NCBI GenBank assembly: GCA_021234155.1 | Contig: JAJEKV010000020.1 | Span: 18,403,018 to 18,467,017, forward strand | Source: Isoetes taiwanensis | Lineage: Eukaryota; Streptophyta; Lycopodiopsida; Isoetales; Isoetaceae | Reading direction: 5' to 3' | DNA length: 64,000 nt | Shown here: piece after piece, positions 23,660 through 36,524 of the stretch | Position numbering within the stretch: the first letter of the stretch is position 1 | Layout of the letters: every line of letters begins with the position of its first letter | Translations under genes and position numbers: made by a program | Notes under the pieces: model-generated | Database searches by the model: none | What the model saw: the letters and a program-made list of their open reading frames with translations, nothing else | What the model was told of the DNA's origin: nothing

Positions 23660-25728
23660 GGAGTCTATTACTTTATCTGGTCTCCATCGAATAAGAACAA
23701 GCTTCTCACTGCCAAGATTTTCGTGCTTGTTGCTGAAACATATTCAGCACTCATTGGGGATGGCAACTAGTTTGAAAAAAGTAGCATCAACGAACGAATT
23801 CAAAAATTGGTCCACAAATTCAAGTTTTGTCCAAATATAATGAAATAGTGCTTATTCAAGGGACCACACAAATCAGTATGCACTAGTTCCAGAATTTCTT
23901 TAGATCTTGTTTTTGACTACTTGAATGGTAATCTATTTAGTTTTTCTAGAATGCATCCTTCACATATGAATTTATCAGCCTTTACATCATTGCACTTGAT
24001 CCATCCCTTCTTTGCAAGGTATTTTACATTGTTACAGTGTGTATATGCCAATCTGTTATGCCAGAGCTCAAATTCAACTGAATTTAAAAGGTTCAAGCTA
24101 TTGCAAATTGAGTCATTCATTTGGAACAAATTTCCACAACGTTTTGCAAGGAACTTCAATTCATTTCCAAGATAAATGTAACAAGCTTTTGAGCCAAAGG
24201 TAACTCTATAACCCAAATCTACCAACTGCTGACTGAAATCAGACTTTTTATGATTGTAGGAACACATAGAACATTCTCAATATCAACAATATTTCCATCA
24301 AGATCTACTAGTTGCAGCAACCCCTTCCCTTCGATTTCTTGAAGATTTCCATTTCCCACTTGAATTCTTCTAGAATTTGTGGTTGTTAAGTTCTTGAACA
24401 TACCAGTAGATTGAACTACTGATCTTTCAGCTCCATTACCAACTACAAGAGGATCACACTTATTAGCATCTATATTTTTATCAATAACTGCAAAAGCATG
24501 TATTACCTCATCATCATCTTCATCCCCAGATGTATCTTTCTCCTCCTTTTCCTTAGCAACATAAGCTCCAGCTAGTTTTCTGCCTTGTCCCCTGCTTGAG
24601 TTTACTCTTCCCCCTCTGATTTCAGACCCTTTATTTTCGCCACGTCCATAATCTTTTGGAGTGGGGCATTTTGCTGCCACATGCCCTTTTCCTCCACAAG
24701 TATAGCAGTTAAACTCCTTTTGAAGCTTAAGGCACTCATTTTTAAGTGTCCAATCTGATGACAGTTATAGCATGTGATTTTGTCTCTTTTTCTAGCAAAC
24801 AAAATTTCAGTGGGCTCGTCTCCTTCTCTCATTATTTTCTTTTGTTCAAATTTTGTTCTAAGTATGTTTTCAGTTTCTTCCCTTGTCTTGCTCATATTTC
24901 TAATAAATAGAGCAAGATTTTCGTTTTCAGTAATAGCCCTAGAGATCGGTAACACTTGACTTCGTTCTGACGCATTCACTCCTGCCCCAGATAGGTCAGC
25001 AATAATGTTATCAAATTTGTTGAAAAAAATTCTGCTACATCTCCATCCTCTTTTAATTTTAGCCCTCTTAATTCATTTTTGAGCAAATCAATTTGCGATG
25101 ATGTCTTTTCTTCAAAATGTTTCAGCAAAAAAGGACCACATCTGTTTTGGACTTAAATTTCTTAGTATAGCCTGATAGTAGGACTGACCTTACAAGAGAT
25201 TATTCCCTGGGCTTCTTTGACCTTATCGGTAACACTTGACTTCGTTCTGACACATTCACTCCTGCCCCAGGTAGGTCAGCAATAATGTTATCAAATTTGT
25301 TGAAAAAAATTCTGCTACATCTCCATCCTCTTTTAATTTTAGCCCTCTTAATTCATTTTTGAGCAAATCAATTTGCGATGATGAATTTTCTTCAAAATGT
25401 TTTAGCAAAAAAGGACCACATCTGTTTTGGACTTAAATTTCTTAGTTTAAGCCTGATAGTAGGACTGACCTTACAAGAGATTATTCCCTGGGCTTCTTTG
25501 ACCTTTGAGTACAATTATCTTCCTCCTCCCAGATTGCTGCCTTTAGCGTTTGCCTGTCCAGTACCATCATTAAGTCTCATGTTAATAGATCCTTTAGATA
25601 CTGACCTTGTCATTGTGTTTATGTTCACATTTGTACCACCATCTGGATCAACTAGATTCCAGAGATCCTCTACTTCCAAGATGTGCTTTACAACGATCCT
25701 GGTCCACCATTGTAGACTTCTACAGTGC
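23660..25728 (-). pseudogene. Ty1/copia gag-protease-integrase relic
   Basis: Read from ~25,700 downward: gag N-terminal pieces (25,500-25,700), a gag segment with CYNCHQIGHLK (~24,770), a second knuckle region ending GHVAAKCPTPK (~24,670), a protease region where the expected D-S-G is replaced (DPLVVGNGAE, ~24,440), ENVLCVP..IKSLISVSSW (~24,230), a pre-integrase zinc-binding stretch WHNRLAYTHCNNVKYLA...CEGC (~24,080-23,930), and an integrase start ILELVHTDLCGPLNK (~23,880). The zinc-binding residues survive, but frames are broken repeatedly and a 280-bp tandem duplication sits in gag. Downstream polymerase is missing. The relic abuts a truncated Helitron at ~25,729. Confidence 0.8.
24946..25505. 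repeat. 280-bp tandem duplication within the copia relic
   Basis: Two adjacent copies (24946-25225, 25226-25505), both starting TCGGTAACACTTGACTTCG, with about six differences. 280 is not a multiple of three, so the duplication breaks the gag frame. Confidence 0.9.
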
Positions 25729-27120
25729 TCAAAAGAGTAGCTCCAAATCTGCTCTTCGCTCCGCCTCGTGGTCTATGTAGTCAATGAGGCCTTGGTACAA
25801 CTCGATCCGCAACTTCCTTTGGTTTTGCTTGATCCAGTTTAATTCATTTGCCTCCACTCTCGAGTAGACATCAACAATGAATTGTTGTGTTAGCTTGCCC
25901 GCACAAAGCAGTGGGTTCTGAGCTGGGCTCCTTATTGCCAGCTGGTAATTGTAGAATTGAAGCATACTCACATTTTCCTGTTTTCTTAAAGACGTTGATG
26001 TGGAAGATGCTTCTACTTTCTTGATTCCTATCCCCCAACCCTTGTCACCAAAGGGAAAGAGCATGGGGTAAACTAAGGGATCAAGATTTGGGTCTGTGAT
26101 TGGGATCTTCTTGAGGCCACTACCCTTTCGATGCATGCAAATGTCCCTATCAAATGGTGGCTCTCCATCTGCATTGACAAATATCATTGCAACTTCATTT
26201 GAGCAGGCTTGGTTGTACCTCTTAAGGTCTAGGTTTCGAGCAGTATAAAAGTACATCCTAATGTCCCTCATTCCTTCACCGGACCATTGTGCATGCTCCT
26301 CTACCTCATGCGTCATCATGAGGGCTGCTACATAGGGGCTGATATTGCGTAGCTCGGCATCCAGTTCTTTGAGGAGGTGGCTGTCGCAAATTTCATTCTG
26401 GGGGTTTTGAGCTCGTGTCTCATGTGCAAAGTCGGCATCTAAAATGTAGAGCTGGGAATATGTTGCCGCTTGCGAATCATCAGCATATGCTGGACCTACT
26501 CTATGGTAGGTTTTTTCTTGGATCTTGAAACAGTATGTTCCATGGCCTTCAGACTGCTCAATGTTGGCACCAAAAGAAGCAAAGGCAAGAGCACTATTGT
26601 AAGCCCTAATGTGCTGGTGGAAGTTACTACTTTTCAGATGTTGATGGCTCATTAGACTCTAAATGAGATGATGCATTGGTTGTAGGGGCTCTAACTTGAT
26701 TTGTCCATTGTGACAGCAATTTGTACCATCATCCTTGAATGCAAATGCCCCACAATATATGCATTCCCTGTTGAATGACCCGCAGTGGTGTCGTTCTACT
26801 TGTGTGACTTCAAGTGTCCTTCCTATTCTGTATGTGGGTGGTTGAGCTCTCCATTGATGTTGATATTGTGCGAGTTCATCCAATCTTTCTGTGGCAGCCT
26901 TCTGGGCTCTTCTATGGCGCCAATATTGGGCATCTTTGGCCAATCTTTGTCGGCATTTGTCATCTGTTTCTGTGGCAGTATGTTGCAACTTCCTTTTCTT
27001 GTAATACTCTCTTTGTTTTAACAATCGAGCTTCACGATCCTAAGTTGTCTCTGCAGCACGCTTCTCCCTGGACTTAACTCTTGCAGCTGCAAGCCTATTT
27101 TCTCGATCTTCCATCATCCC
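25729..27120 (-). pseudogene. Helitron Rep/helicase, N-terminal part (truncated)
   Basis: Helitrons are rolling-circle transposons whose large protein joins a HUH endonuclease (Rep) to a helicase. On the minus strand the region first shows a basic coiled N-terminus (REKRAAETT..REARLLKQREYYKK, with an in-frame stop near 27,040), then a Cys/His segment (CGSFNRECIYCGAF), a stop at ~26,656, and then a 307-codon open frame (26652-25729) of the Helitron_like_N type: FASFGANIEQ, GTYCFKIQEKTYHRVG, IRMYFYTARNLDLKRYN, DPLVYPMLFPFGDKGWGIG, QLAIRS, YSRVEANELNWIKQNQ. It stops after RRADLELLF, before the catalytic HUH motif and the helicase. The neighbouring copia relic begins immediately there. Confidence 0.82.
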
Positions 27121-27405
27121 AATTAGAGAATGTTAAAAGTTTTATAGCTTGTTGTGTCTCCATAATCTTTTGTATGCAATTTTTAAATCTAGGCAAATGT
27201 GACGAGCCTGCCGAGTTGGCCCTCCAGGCAACTCGGGATCTTGTCAAAACTTGCACATTCTAGCTTGTTAATGGTGGTGAAGAATTGAATCTTCCTTTTG
27301 CACAATTGAAACTTAAACCATTACTAGAAATCCATCCTCACTGAGATACAATATATTCCCACTATCCATCAAGAATACAAATTCAAAGGACGTATTATTC
27401 ACAAT

Positions 27406-27660
27406 ACTCTTAACCCGGGGGATTCACCTTTGATCAGCGTATAACCCATGAGAGTTCAACGGAGGGGTGTTTTTTGGACCATTTGCGTACGTATACTTAG
27501 GGGTTAGGGGTGTTTTTAGGCACTATTTTGGAGCAATATCTATACACATAGGGGTCAAATTGCCTTTTAAGATTGCGTATACAAGGGGGGTTTTTTGCTA
27601 CCCTCCGAACGCAGATGCCATACCCCCCTTATGTATAAGTGCATCCCCCGGGACTCTTAA
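27406..27660. mobile_element. 239-bp MITE with 14-bp TIRs and 8-bp TSD
   Basis: The element (27414-27652) begins CCCGGGGGATTCAC and ends GTGCATCCCCCGGG, an inverted pair with one mismatch in 14. It is flanked on both sides by exact ACTCTTAA (27406-27413 and 27653-27660). The inside is rich in G and C homopolymer runs and GTATAC-like words and encodes nothing. An 8-bp target duplication fits hAT-like (or P/Merlin-like) transposases, but a CCCGGG end is not the usual hAT terminus, so I leave the superfamily open. Confidence 0.8.
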
Positions 27661-28189
27661 TCTATATCCATAAACCCTGCTAAGCAAGCTAAACCAAAGT
27701 TTTTAACTCCAGATCATAACTACGATCCTCAGCTACATTGCTGCCATCCGCGCAACCACTGCCTTGCTTGTTCACTGCACATGCACTCACTAGAGTTAGT
27801 CCTCGTGACTAAATGGGGATCTCTGACTGCTCTGCATGCGTGGAAATACCAAACATGAGCATCAAAAGCAAAGAACATAGCCAAAATACCAAACCATCAT
27901 GATACATAGCTCCGGGACAATGGGAAGCTCAGCCAGCCTACATGCAGGCCCTTTTAGCAGAGAAATGCCCAGCTAGCTCGTATTCTGAGCCCCGGGGTAA
28001 ACCTCGTATGCACATACCCTTCCCAGCCCATGTCTGGCGCTGGAGGACCTCTTACCATGGAGTCACAAAGGTGATGTGCAACCTCATCGGGAAGCTATGC
28101 CCATGAGGAAGCTACGTCCCTCAATACTGCCAAATACTAGGCAATTATTTCTTGTGTGCCATGTTCCCCTATAACAGAAACAACGCCCC

Positions 28190-28943
28190 TCTTCAAAGCA
28201 CCGGATTCTGTGAAGGCTTTGCTTGCTCAGGCAATGTTAAGAGGCTTTGCAATAGTTCTAGTGGGAGAGATTGTAATGGACCCATGGGAGACCGCTCGAG
28301 TGGATCTTGGTGTCGCGTTCCCGAGACACCGGCATAAATGGGTAGACGCGACGACTCATAAACGTCTAGACAGTTTTGCCCAGTTGGTTAAGGACATGTC
28401 GGTTAGGAACGTTACATTTAGTATCAGAGCAATGTTGGTAGAGGGAGTTTGTGGATGAATAGTACTCCTGAAGTAATTTATTAATCTTATTATCTATGTG
28501 CAGAGTATTAGGAGTAGTGCTAGTAGTACAGGGGGAGATGGAGCTCCAGATGTGCTATTCAGCAAGCTCTGCAGCAGAGTGCATCGCCGCAAAAGAGTGA
28601 GGCTGAGAAAGCAATTGATAAGGTGTTGGACACCAAAAGAGAGGTGTTCACAGGTGAGAACACAACAGGGGATAATACTGATGCCTAGCTCCGTGAAGTA
28701 GAGTTTTATTTTGATTTGATCAAAGCAGATGATTCTATGAAGGTTTTGCTTGCTTAGGCAATGGTAGGAGGCTTTGCAATAGTTCTAGTGGGAGAGATTG
28801 TAACGGACCCATGGGAGACCGCTCGAGTGGATCTTATTGTCGCATTCCTGAGACACCGGCATAAATGGGTAGAAGCGACTACTCATAAACATCTAGACGG
28901 TTTTGCCCAGTTGGTTAATGGCATGTCGGTTAGGAACGTTACA
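28190..28943 (+). mobile_element. Miniature LTR retrotransposon (TRIM), partly tandem
   Basis: Two 145-bp LTRs (28272-28416 and 28799-28943) start TGTAAYGGACCC and end AACGTTACA. After the first comes TTTAGTATCAGAGCAATG, the initiator-Met tRNA primer site typical of plant copia-type elements and TRIMs. Before each LTR lies the same purine tract (CTAGTGGGAGAGAT). About 80 bp upstream of the first LTR (28190-28271) match the interior upstream of the second LTR, so the array is interior tail-LTR-interior-LTR, as left by unequal recombination between tandem copies. It encodes no protein. Confidence 0.8.
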
Positions 28944-30029
28944 ACAAAGGTGAAAAAAGCACGACAAAAAGTTTCTTAGAGGTAAAGGTAAAAAGGCCAC
29001 ATCAAAAAGGTTAGGCCACGCAATAAAGGCGAAGGGCTTTTTTTCCCAAGTCAGCCTGCCATATCGTCTACTTTTTATTGTCTACCCCTTTTGTTTCAAG
29101 ACATACAGTGTTGATATAATTTTGTTGTAATTTGTGCCTTTTACATGTTTTGTTTTTGTTTTGTTTTCATGTAACAAAAAATTACAACTGCAACAAAATC
29201 ACAGTAATAGAAACTTCAAGACCATGCACAAAGATATGCACCAATATGGTTCTATGTTCTACGAAGGATAGAATGCACTTATGTTTGGCAAATGCATAAA
29301 TGCAGCCAATATAAGTTCCTCCGAGTTATTAAGTTTCTCCAAGTTATTTCACTCATCCGTAAGAACAACCTACATGTTAGTTCATGTCAAACTGTGATGG
29401 CCACAATGTTCATAAATAAAACCATCAAAGGCCACAATGCTCGTAAAAAAAACCAAACCATCAAAGACCAAAAGGAGACAGCAGTATTATGGGAAAATTG
29501 ACAAACAACCATAGGCTTCCCTTATTTTGTAAATCTAGTGCGTGTATGCAAGCAATACATTGCCATAATTATCCTGAAGCCATTATCGTAGATTTACATC
29601 TCAAGGAAATTAATATCTATCTTGGGAAATGAGTACAACTTTACAGTGGCTTTGCGTAGCAGCTTAAGTTATTATCATTATTAGCAAGATGGGAAAGGTC
29701 ACACGTTCCTACAACAATAAACTGCTTTTGGAATGCCATAAAAAAATTATTCATGCTAGACATCAACTGTTCAGAGCGGAGACCTCCCCTCCATGGTGCC
29801 ATGGTGGGTTCTAGTGGAAATGCACAACAAACAAGGTTCTGCAGGTATTGCTATTGATGAGGTGGAAAAACTGTAGAATAGATTATTGTGCTCAGTGGTA
29901 CGAGGGAGAGCAATTAGTCAGCTGTGCAAAATTTCAGGCCCGTTTTGCTTTAGAGGAGGCAGACAAAATATAATATGGGAATGTGTGGCTGTAGTACTCC
30001 CAAACACCATAACTAGAGGAGATCAAAAC
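28944..30029. other. Non-coding AT-rich stretch
   Basis: Nothing recognisable beyond short direct repeats such as TTCCTCCGAGTTATTAAGTT / TTCTCCAAGTTATTTCACT near 29310-29350. Confidence 0.5.
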
Positions 30030-30370
30030 CCATGGGCTTTGCACTCTCTATTCAGCCCACGAAGGAAACCCCTAAAAACATCTGGAGAAATGCTTGGCTG
30101 AAATATCTTCCCCCACGAATTAATGCTTTCCTTTGGCAAGTGATTCACATGGTCCTAAGGGTCAATCAACTAGTCTCAAAATGGGACAATAATGTTAGCC
30201 CATTATGCCCCGTGTGTGAGGGTGAATAGGAATCCATAGAACACTGCTTGGTGGAATGTGAGAAGTTGCAAGTAGTATGGGCTTGGAGTCTGGATAGCTT
30301 TGAATACCCTTTTGGAACCAAGGAACTGTTGTTGGGAATCCTCCCCTTAGAACGGTGCCCCACGAAGAAG
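30030..30370 (+). pseudogene. LINE reverse transcriptase C-terminal zinc-binding (zf-RVT) fragment
   Basis: The frame from 30032 reads LPPRINAFLWQVIHMVLRVN, then SPLCPVCEGE, a stop, and ESIEHCLVECEKLQVVWAW. This is the zf-RVT domain found downstream of reverse transcriptase in plant non-LTR retrotransposons, including the C-x2-C and H-x4-C ligands. Upstream polymerase is absent, so it is a 5'-truncated, decayed piece. Confidence 0.75.
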
Positions 30371-31281
30371 GCATATTCACCCCTTATTCCTTAATCTACA
30401 CCGTACACAAAGTTCCTCATTTGTGGGGTATGGATGTATGGAATTTGCTACACTGTATAACAAGATTTGCAAAATACTCTAAGATTTGAGGTAATATACT
30501 ATATGGTGTTGATTTTGTACGTGCAAAACATAATTTAGGGGCTCTCGCTGCCATACGTCACCCCCCGTGTGAATATGCACCCAAACCAAAGGGGGTTTGA
30601 AGGGGGGTTTAATTTTAGAGCGTTGGATGTAATGGTTTGTGTGTTATATTATATGTGTCATATGTGTTATATTTGTTGTTGTATTAGAAACATATTTGGG
30701 CCGGAATTGTCATGATGTCGTCGTAGATATGTTTAAATAGGCATGTCTATGATACAATGTATAATAAGCAAGTAGATCAAAAAATTAAAGTCATTGTGAG
30801 GGTGACATTAGAATACAAAGGAAACCCGGGAATATTTAGAGAATAATAGTGCATTTGAACTTCATAGGTTGCATCAGACATGCCATTAAATAGTTCATGC
30901 ATCAGGGCAACTTCATAGTTCAAATAATAATGGCTAACAAATAATTTGGCTATCATGCCATTAGGGCAACTTCATAGTTCAAATAATAATATTATGGTCT
31001 ATCTACTACAATAAATATTTGAACTAAATTTAGAGAAAACATACACTGGTTCCATATCCAGCATACGTCTTAAGCCTATGCATTTACAGATGCATGGAAG
31101 TTCTGTTCACTATATTTGCTTTCTAGGAGCCTAAGTACTAATAAAAAACATCTCGGATTTAAGAAATCAGAATCAACAAGGTGGTGACCAAAAAGGGGGA
31201 AGCAAACCTCTCAGCTACTGAGGTATATCACAATTGGACCTATATATTTAACTGATATAATGCAACCAAATTTGTTAGAAA
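30371..31281. other. Non-coding AT-rich stretch
   Basis: Contains G/C-run-rich DNA at 30530-30620 (CCATACGTCACCCCCCGTG), vaguely like the MITE interior at 27600-27650, and a short direct repeat TAGGGCAACTTCATAGTTCA (~30903 and ~30963). No gene seen. Confidence 0.5.
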
Positions 31282-31781
<500 letters not shown>

Positions 31782-31783
31782 CT

Positions 31784-32699
31784 ACAAACATTGTATGGAG
31801 ATCTAGAACTATTAGAGATATGGCTTTCCAGTTCGCAAGTGAATCATGTTCCAATCCAGAAGCCTTGAATATGCAACAAAGAACTACTTACCCTGAACTT
31901 GGAGTAGTAAACTTTGAACTATTGACAAGCCATCTAAAAGCCAAGCAACAAGAATTTACAAGAGGAGTCTTTGGTAGAACCTTGGAAGCCCAAAATCCAG
32001 TACGAGCTCTATTGTAGTCACGATCACCAACATCAGACATATCTGAATAAGCAAAGCTCATATAATTCCATTTGCCATGGCAGCTTCCACAAAGAATGAT
32101 CTGTACAGCAGAAAAAGAACCGTTTGAATATCTAGCAAATAAGCTGAGAAACCGTGCCCAGTCTACAGGCAAAAGGCACGGGCAAAGACTTTTCAACCAA
32201 TAAGAGATCTTGGAAAATGACTCTGCTCCAATCCCCGTTCTAGTAAAAAACTAAGGGCAATCCTCAAGACCTGCCTTCCCGTTTGCATCCCTGAGCCCTG
32301 GGAAACTAAAACTAAGGGCCGGCCAAAAACTAATGGTCGTTTGAGAAAGGTATGAAGCGGGGTCTTCTGCCTTGGCATCCTCGAGACCTACATCCCCCTT
32401 CCCGAGCCCTGCCAGAAAAACCACATACAGTCGATTAACCCTAAACCCTAAAGTATCCTTCTTCGATTAACCCTAAAGTATCCTCATCGAGCCTTGCATG
32501 CTTCCATTGGAGATATCCTCAAAAATCATAGGTGTAACCATTAAAAAATGTCATAAAAATTAATGTGAGCATATGCGCACTCTAGAAGTACGCATTAGTA
32601 CGTCTTCAAAATACGGCGACCAAATCTTAGCAAAACCATAGGAAAAAATGTACAAAAATACAAAAGTAATCCCCTGTTATAATGCTAGATATTCATATA
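31784..32699. other. Unassigned DNA upstream of the lyase exons
   Basis: No further lyase exon recognised. A minus-strand open stretch at 31888-32196 (with CGSCHGKWNYMSFAYSD) has no family I know. Short CCCTAAACCCTAAA-like words occur near 32440-32480. Confidence 0.4.
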
Positions 32700-32970
32700 G
32701 CTAGGGCATGGACAATCTGGTCAATATGGAAAAAGAGAAATGCTCTAACCTTCGATGAGGATCAAGAGGATATATCAAGCTTGTATTCGAGAGCAAAGAA
32801 GATGTAAAGGTAGAAATATGGGGCACCTATCTAAATCTACACTAGATCAAAAAATAGAATCGTGCAAGTTCGAGCCACGTAGCTATCCTCATCTTATATT
32901 CGTAGATGGGTGCACCCTTGCAATGCAGCTTTGTATTGTTCTCTTAAAGTAAATAAAGTGTATTTTTTAT

Positions 32971-33003
<33 letters not shown>
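32700..33003 (+). mobile_element. LINE 3' end with 28-bp poly(A) tail
   Basis: One frame near 32705-32760 reads WTIWSIWKKRNALTFDEDQ, matching the extreme C-terminus of plant L1-type LINE ORF2 ('IWKERN' motif). About 200 bp of 3' UTR follow, with AATAAA at 32952-32957, and a pure A-run (32976-33003). It is a short 5'-truncated copy, the usual product of target-primed reverse transcription. Confidence 0.7.
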
Positions 33004-33007
<4 letters not shown>

Positions 33008-33184
33008 GGTTGGGGGCTATAGAAATATGACTAAAAGGCTATGACATATTTAGGTGAAATTCATTCTTAAATTATTTTCCCTGAAGTGATTCACTCTTCT
33101 TTCTGTATATTACCTAGGTCAATGGCCTATTTCTTGCTTGGAGTGAAATATCAGTATATGCCGGAAACCCTTAGGGCTCTTGTT

Positions 33185-33340
33185 GCCCAAGCTGCAACAA
33201 TCTAAGGGATTGGACAACCAGCAGTTAGTTCATGGACTCGAACCTCTATACGGATTCAATCAATAAAATATGAAATATAGGGATGAGAATCTCGACCAAA
33301 ATAATTCAATGCTTTAACCAATACAACCAACGAGCTTTAA
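33185..33340 (-). mobile_element. Possible tRNA-derived SINE
   Basis: On the minus strand TTGTATTGGTTAAAGC (A-box-like, ~33320) is followed by GGTCGAGATTC (~33292) and by AGGTTCGAGTCC (~33236), both B-box-like. A split Pol III promoter is plausible, but tail and target duplication are not clear. Confidence 0.3.
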
Positions 33341-33993
33341 CACACAAACAATGAGCTAACGAGTATTTTTTCTATTGGAACCATGCTTCCTTTCTTTCTT
33401 TTTCTCTCCACCCCTCCTCCCCCCCCCCCCCATTTCTTTTCTTTTCAATTGTTTTAGGGTATGTAGAGTTTTAAGAACAGTCATTTATACATCAATATCT
33501 AATCATCCTATGACCTTCTATTATTGTTATAACAGTCATTTGTCTGACACTAATTAATACTACAAGAAATTTATCGCGGCGGTCTAGGCCGCCGTGAACA
33601 TTTCTTTTGTTCGACTTGGTGCAAAAGGGCACCCTTTATATAAGATACTCAGTGTAAAAGTTATAAGTGTTGAAGATATATAGTTCAAAGAAGAAATATG
33701 TCTTATCATGTTTTTTCTCATTTTATTGTAGGCTTGTGGATTGTTCTGGCAATTATTAGTTTTTGTTTTCATAATATGAAGTACATTGGATGCAAAAAGA
33801 ATATATTTTGCATAGACATGACTTTAAAACATTATAAAATTTGAAAAGGGTGTGCTTCATAAGTGATGCAAAGAGTAAAAAAGAGTTTTATATATAGAGT
33901 TTCATATGTCCTAAGTGGCAATTAAATCTCTCTAACTTCTTTATATTAATCTTTAATTTGCCTAGACATTTTTTATATCCGAAATATAATCTA

Positions 33994-34182
33994 TATCTGT
34001 TGGGGATAAAAAACAACATGGCATGCAATCCATTCTTTTAGTTTCTATGTCCATTTGTTCTCGCAACTAGAGCAAAAATAAATGATATGACATCTATTGG
34101 GGATAAAAAACAACATGGCATGCAATCGATTCTTTTAGTTTCTATGTCCATTTGTTCTGGCAACTAGAGGCAAAAATAAATT
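33994..34182. repeat. Tandem duplication, ~97-bp unit x 2, inside the CACTA-like element
   Basis: TTGGGGATAAAAAACAACAT...TTTCTATGTCCATTTGTTCT occurs at ~34000 and ~34097 with about five differences. Smaller duplications in the same element: a 30-bp unit around TTCTAGGAGAATTATATATG (~35700/35740) and one around CCATAAATGCATTGGTCCAT (~37549/37596). Confidence 0.85.
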
Positions 34183-36524
34183 ATTGTTTTTAGAAGCAAA
34201 TTAATATAAGGTTTGGCTAAAGAATCAACCTTCTACCTAACTATGGGTAGATCTTGCTTTCCCAGTTGTGCAAATTGAAGCAAAGATATTCAAAGCAAAA
34301 TTCTCATCAGGGCTAGAGCCTTGCACTATTCTGCAAAAAAACTCTCTATATCTAAATTTTCTTTGACTAACACAGACTCAAAATGGGCTCCACTGTTTAT
34401 AATTTTGATGGAACGTATCTCTAAAAGACTCTTCATCAGTAGCTCAAGGTCAACAACCATTCGACTGGGCTTATTGCTGGCTTGAGTAGATTGTTGGCTC
34501 TGAAAGCATTAAGGTATTTATCTCCTTTGGTACAATACAACCCATTCCATAATCCAGAGAGGCAATCACAGTATAAAACAGGGGGAAATGTTTAGCAAAA
34601 ACAAATAGCAGCATGGAGAAGTCATGCTAACTCACTTGATTGATCCCGAGGCCATACAAATCCTCAGAGTGCATACACCTTCGCTGCCTCGCTTTTTTGC
34701 ACTGGAGCATCTACCTCCACCTAGGCCTAGAGCCAAGTAAATGAAAGCCAAAGTAAATGTAAGTTCCGAAATGAACAAAATGATGATTCAAAAAAAAAAG
34801 GAAAAAGAAAGATTGAATACTTACCTAACCAAGCTTTGTCTAGCCATCACCGTAGTTGTCGTTGTTAGTCTTCCAAGCAACTGCCCACAAAATATAGGCC
34901 TAGGCATTTCTGGACCTACTGATTGCTCTATTGGAAATTGACATCCAGCTGTTGCCTTCATTGAAAATCTGTGTGACAGAATTTGATACTTATTCTGCGT
35001 GGATATTTGTGGTACTTATATCTTCTTCTGGTTACTTAGATGTGAAGTTGTTGCAGAAGAATTAAAGGGAGACTAGCTGTATGATTAAAGATCCGATGCA
35101 CCCATTGTCATAGCTTGCCGGCAAAGATCTTGTTCTTACAGTTATGCAAGTAATCTCAAACCAGCAACTTCCGATAATATTGGCGATGCCGGATGACTGG
35201 CTCTGCACCATGATATTCCAAGGCTTCCACATAATTGTAGTTTATATTTGGAGCACATACGCTAGCATTTGGCGCAGAAGGTTTTTACAGATTGACGAGA
35301 CGAAATATGGAGCAACCAAATCAGATTTTAAAAATCATTGCCTCCCCTGCATGTCGTATCTACTTGCAGAAACCCCCTGCTTCTGAGGATAAGCAGACCC
35401 TTGCTTCCGGGCCCCTGCTTACTGCTTCTAGAGCCTTTGCTTTTGCTGAAGAGTGATGCCAAAGCAAGGCCTTGCAGATGTGAGGCTTAGATGCTAGAAA
35501 ATGGTGTATGAAGCAAGATGCCATAGCTAGCAATCACCTGAAAACAGAAGAGGTAGCTTCACCAAATCCACCGGTGTGGCAATAACAGGGCGCACGCAAA
35601 AAATTGTTTTTTATGCTTCTTCTTGTATTTTTTAAAGCTCCTGTTTTTTCCCAGAAAACTACGTGTCGATTTTGGAGGAGGCATCAACAAAGAATGTTCT
35701 AAAAGCATATTTCTAGGAGAATTATATATGTTAGAAACTATTCTAGGAGAATTATATATGTTAGAAACTATGTTATACAAATACCTCAAGATCCATGGGT
35801 GCAAAACCTATCGTCCCAAAACCCAAAATAGTATGTTGCAGCATCTCTAAACTACTGGTCTCTAGCCCAAGAGACAATCTTCAACTAGGTGCGGCAACCA
35901 TCAAGTCATCACTAGTGAGCTTCATCAGTGCCCACTCGCTAGCATCGAGTGATAAACACTAGAGCAAAGCGATGGCATGTAGATGGTAGAAGACATGGCA
36001 GTTTGGCGATGGCAGAAGGTAGAGGGTGAGGAAGTAGACAAGTAGATTTTTAGCTTTGCTATGGCAAATGAATGTGACCACGAAAGATGCACCTCTGCCT
36101 TCAAAAACTTCAAACAATGCAAGATGGAATACTCTGATCATGAAGTTATATGTTCCAGTCTCTCCGGAGAGCTGTGGGCAGACCAAGGTGCAGCTAGGCT
36201 AGCAACATGATGGAAGTTCTATCCCATCTAATTGTCAAGCTTGAACATTGCACATATTCCATATGTTGCCCTACTTCAAGTAATCTAATCTTCTTGTAAA
36301 GTGACTCTAATAGGCAATTCTAAGGTCACTATAACTCGTAAGAATTATAATCCATATGTAAACATATATAAAGCAGTTCCCTTTTTTCCGTCTGCCTAAA
36401 TTAAAATTTATATTTTCTCCCCGTCGTCAATCAAACGAATATGATACTTTGTTGAAGTTCGCCGCCATACCTTCTTCTGCTTCTGGTAAGAATGCTCAAC
36501 GCGGAGTGTTCAGTCTAGCAATCG

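Noticed and set aside
32435-32490. CCCTAAACCCTAAA words resembling telomere repeat
   Set aside because: Only two or three units, interrupted; far too short for an interstitial telomere block.
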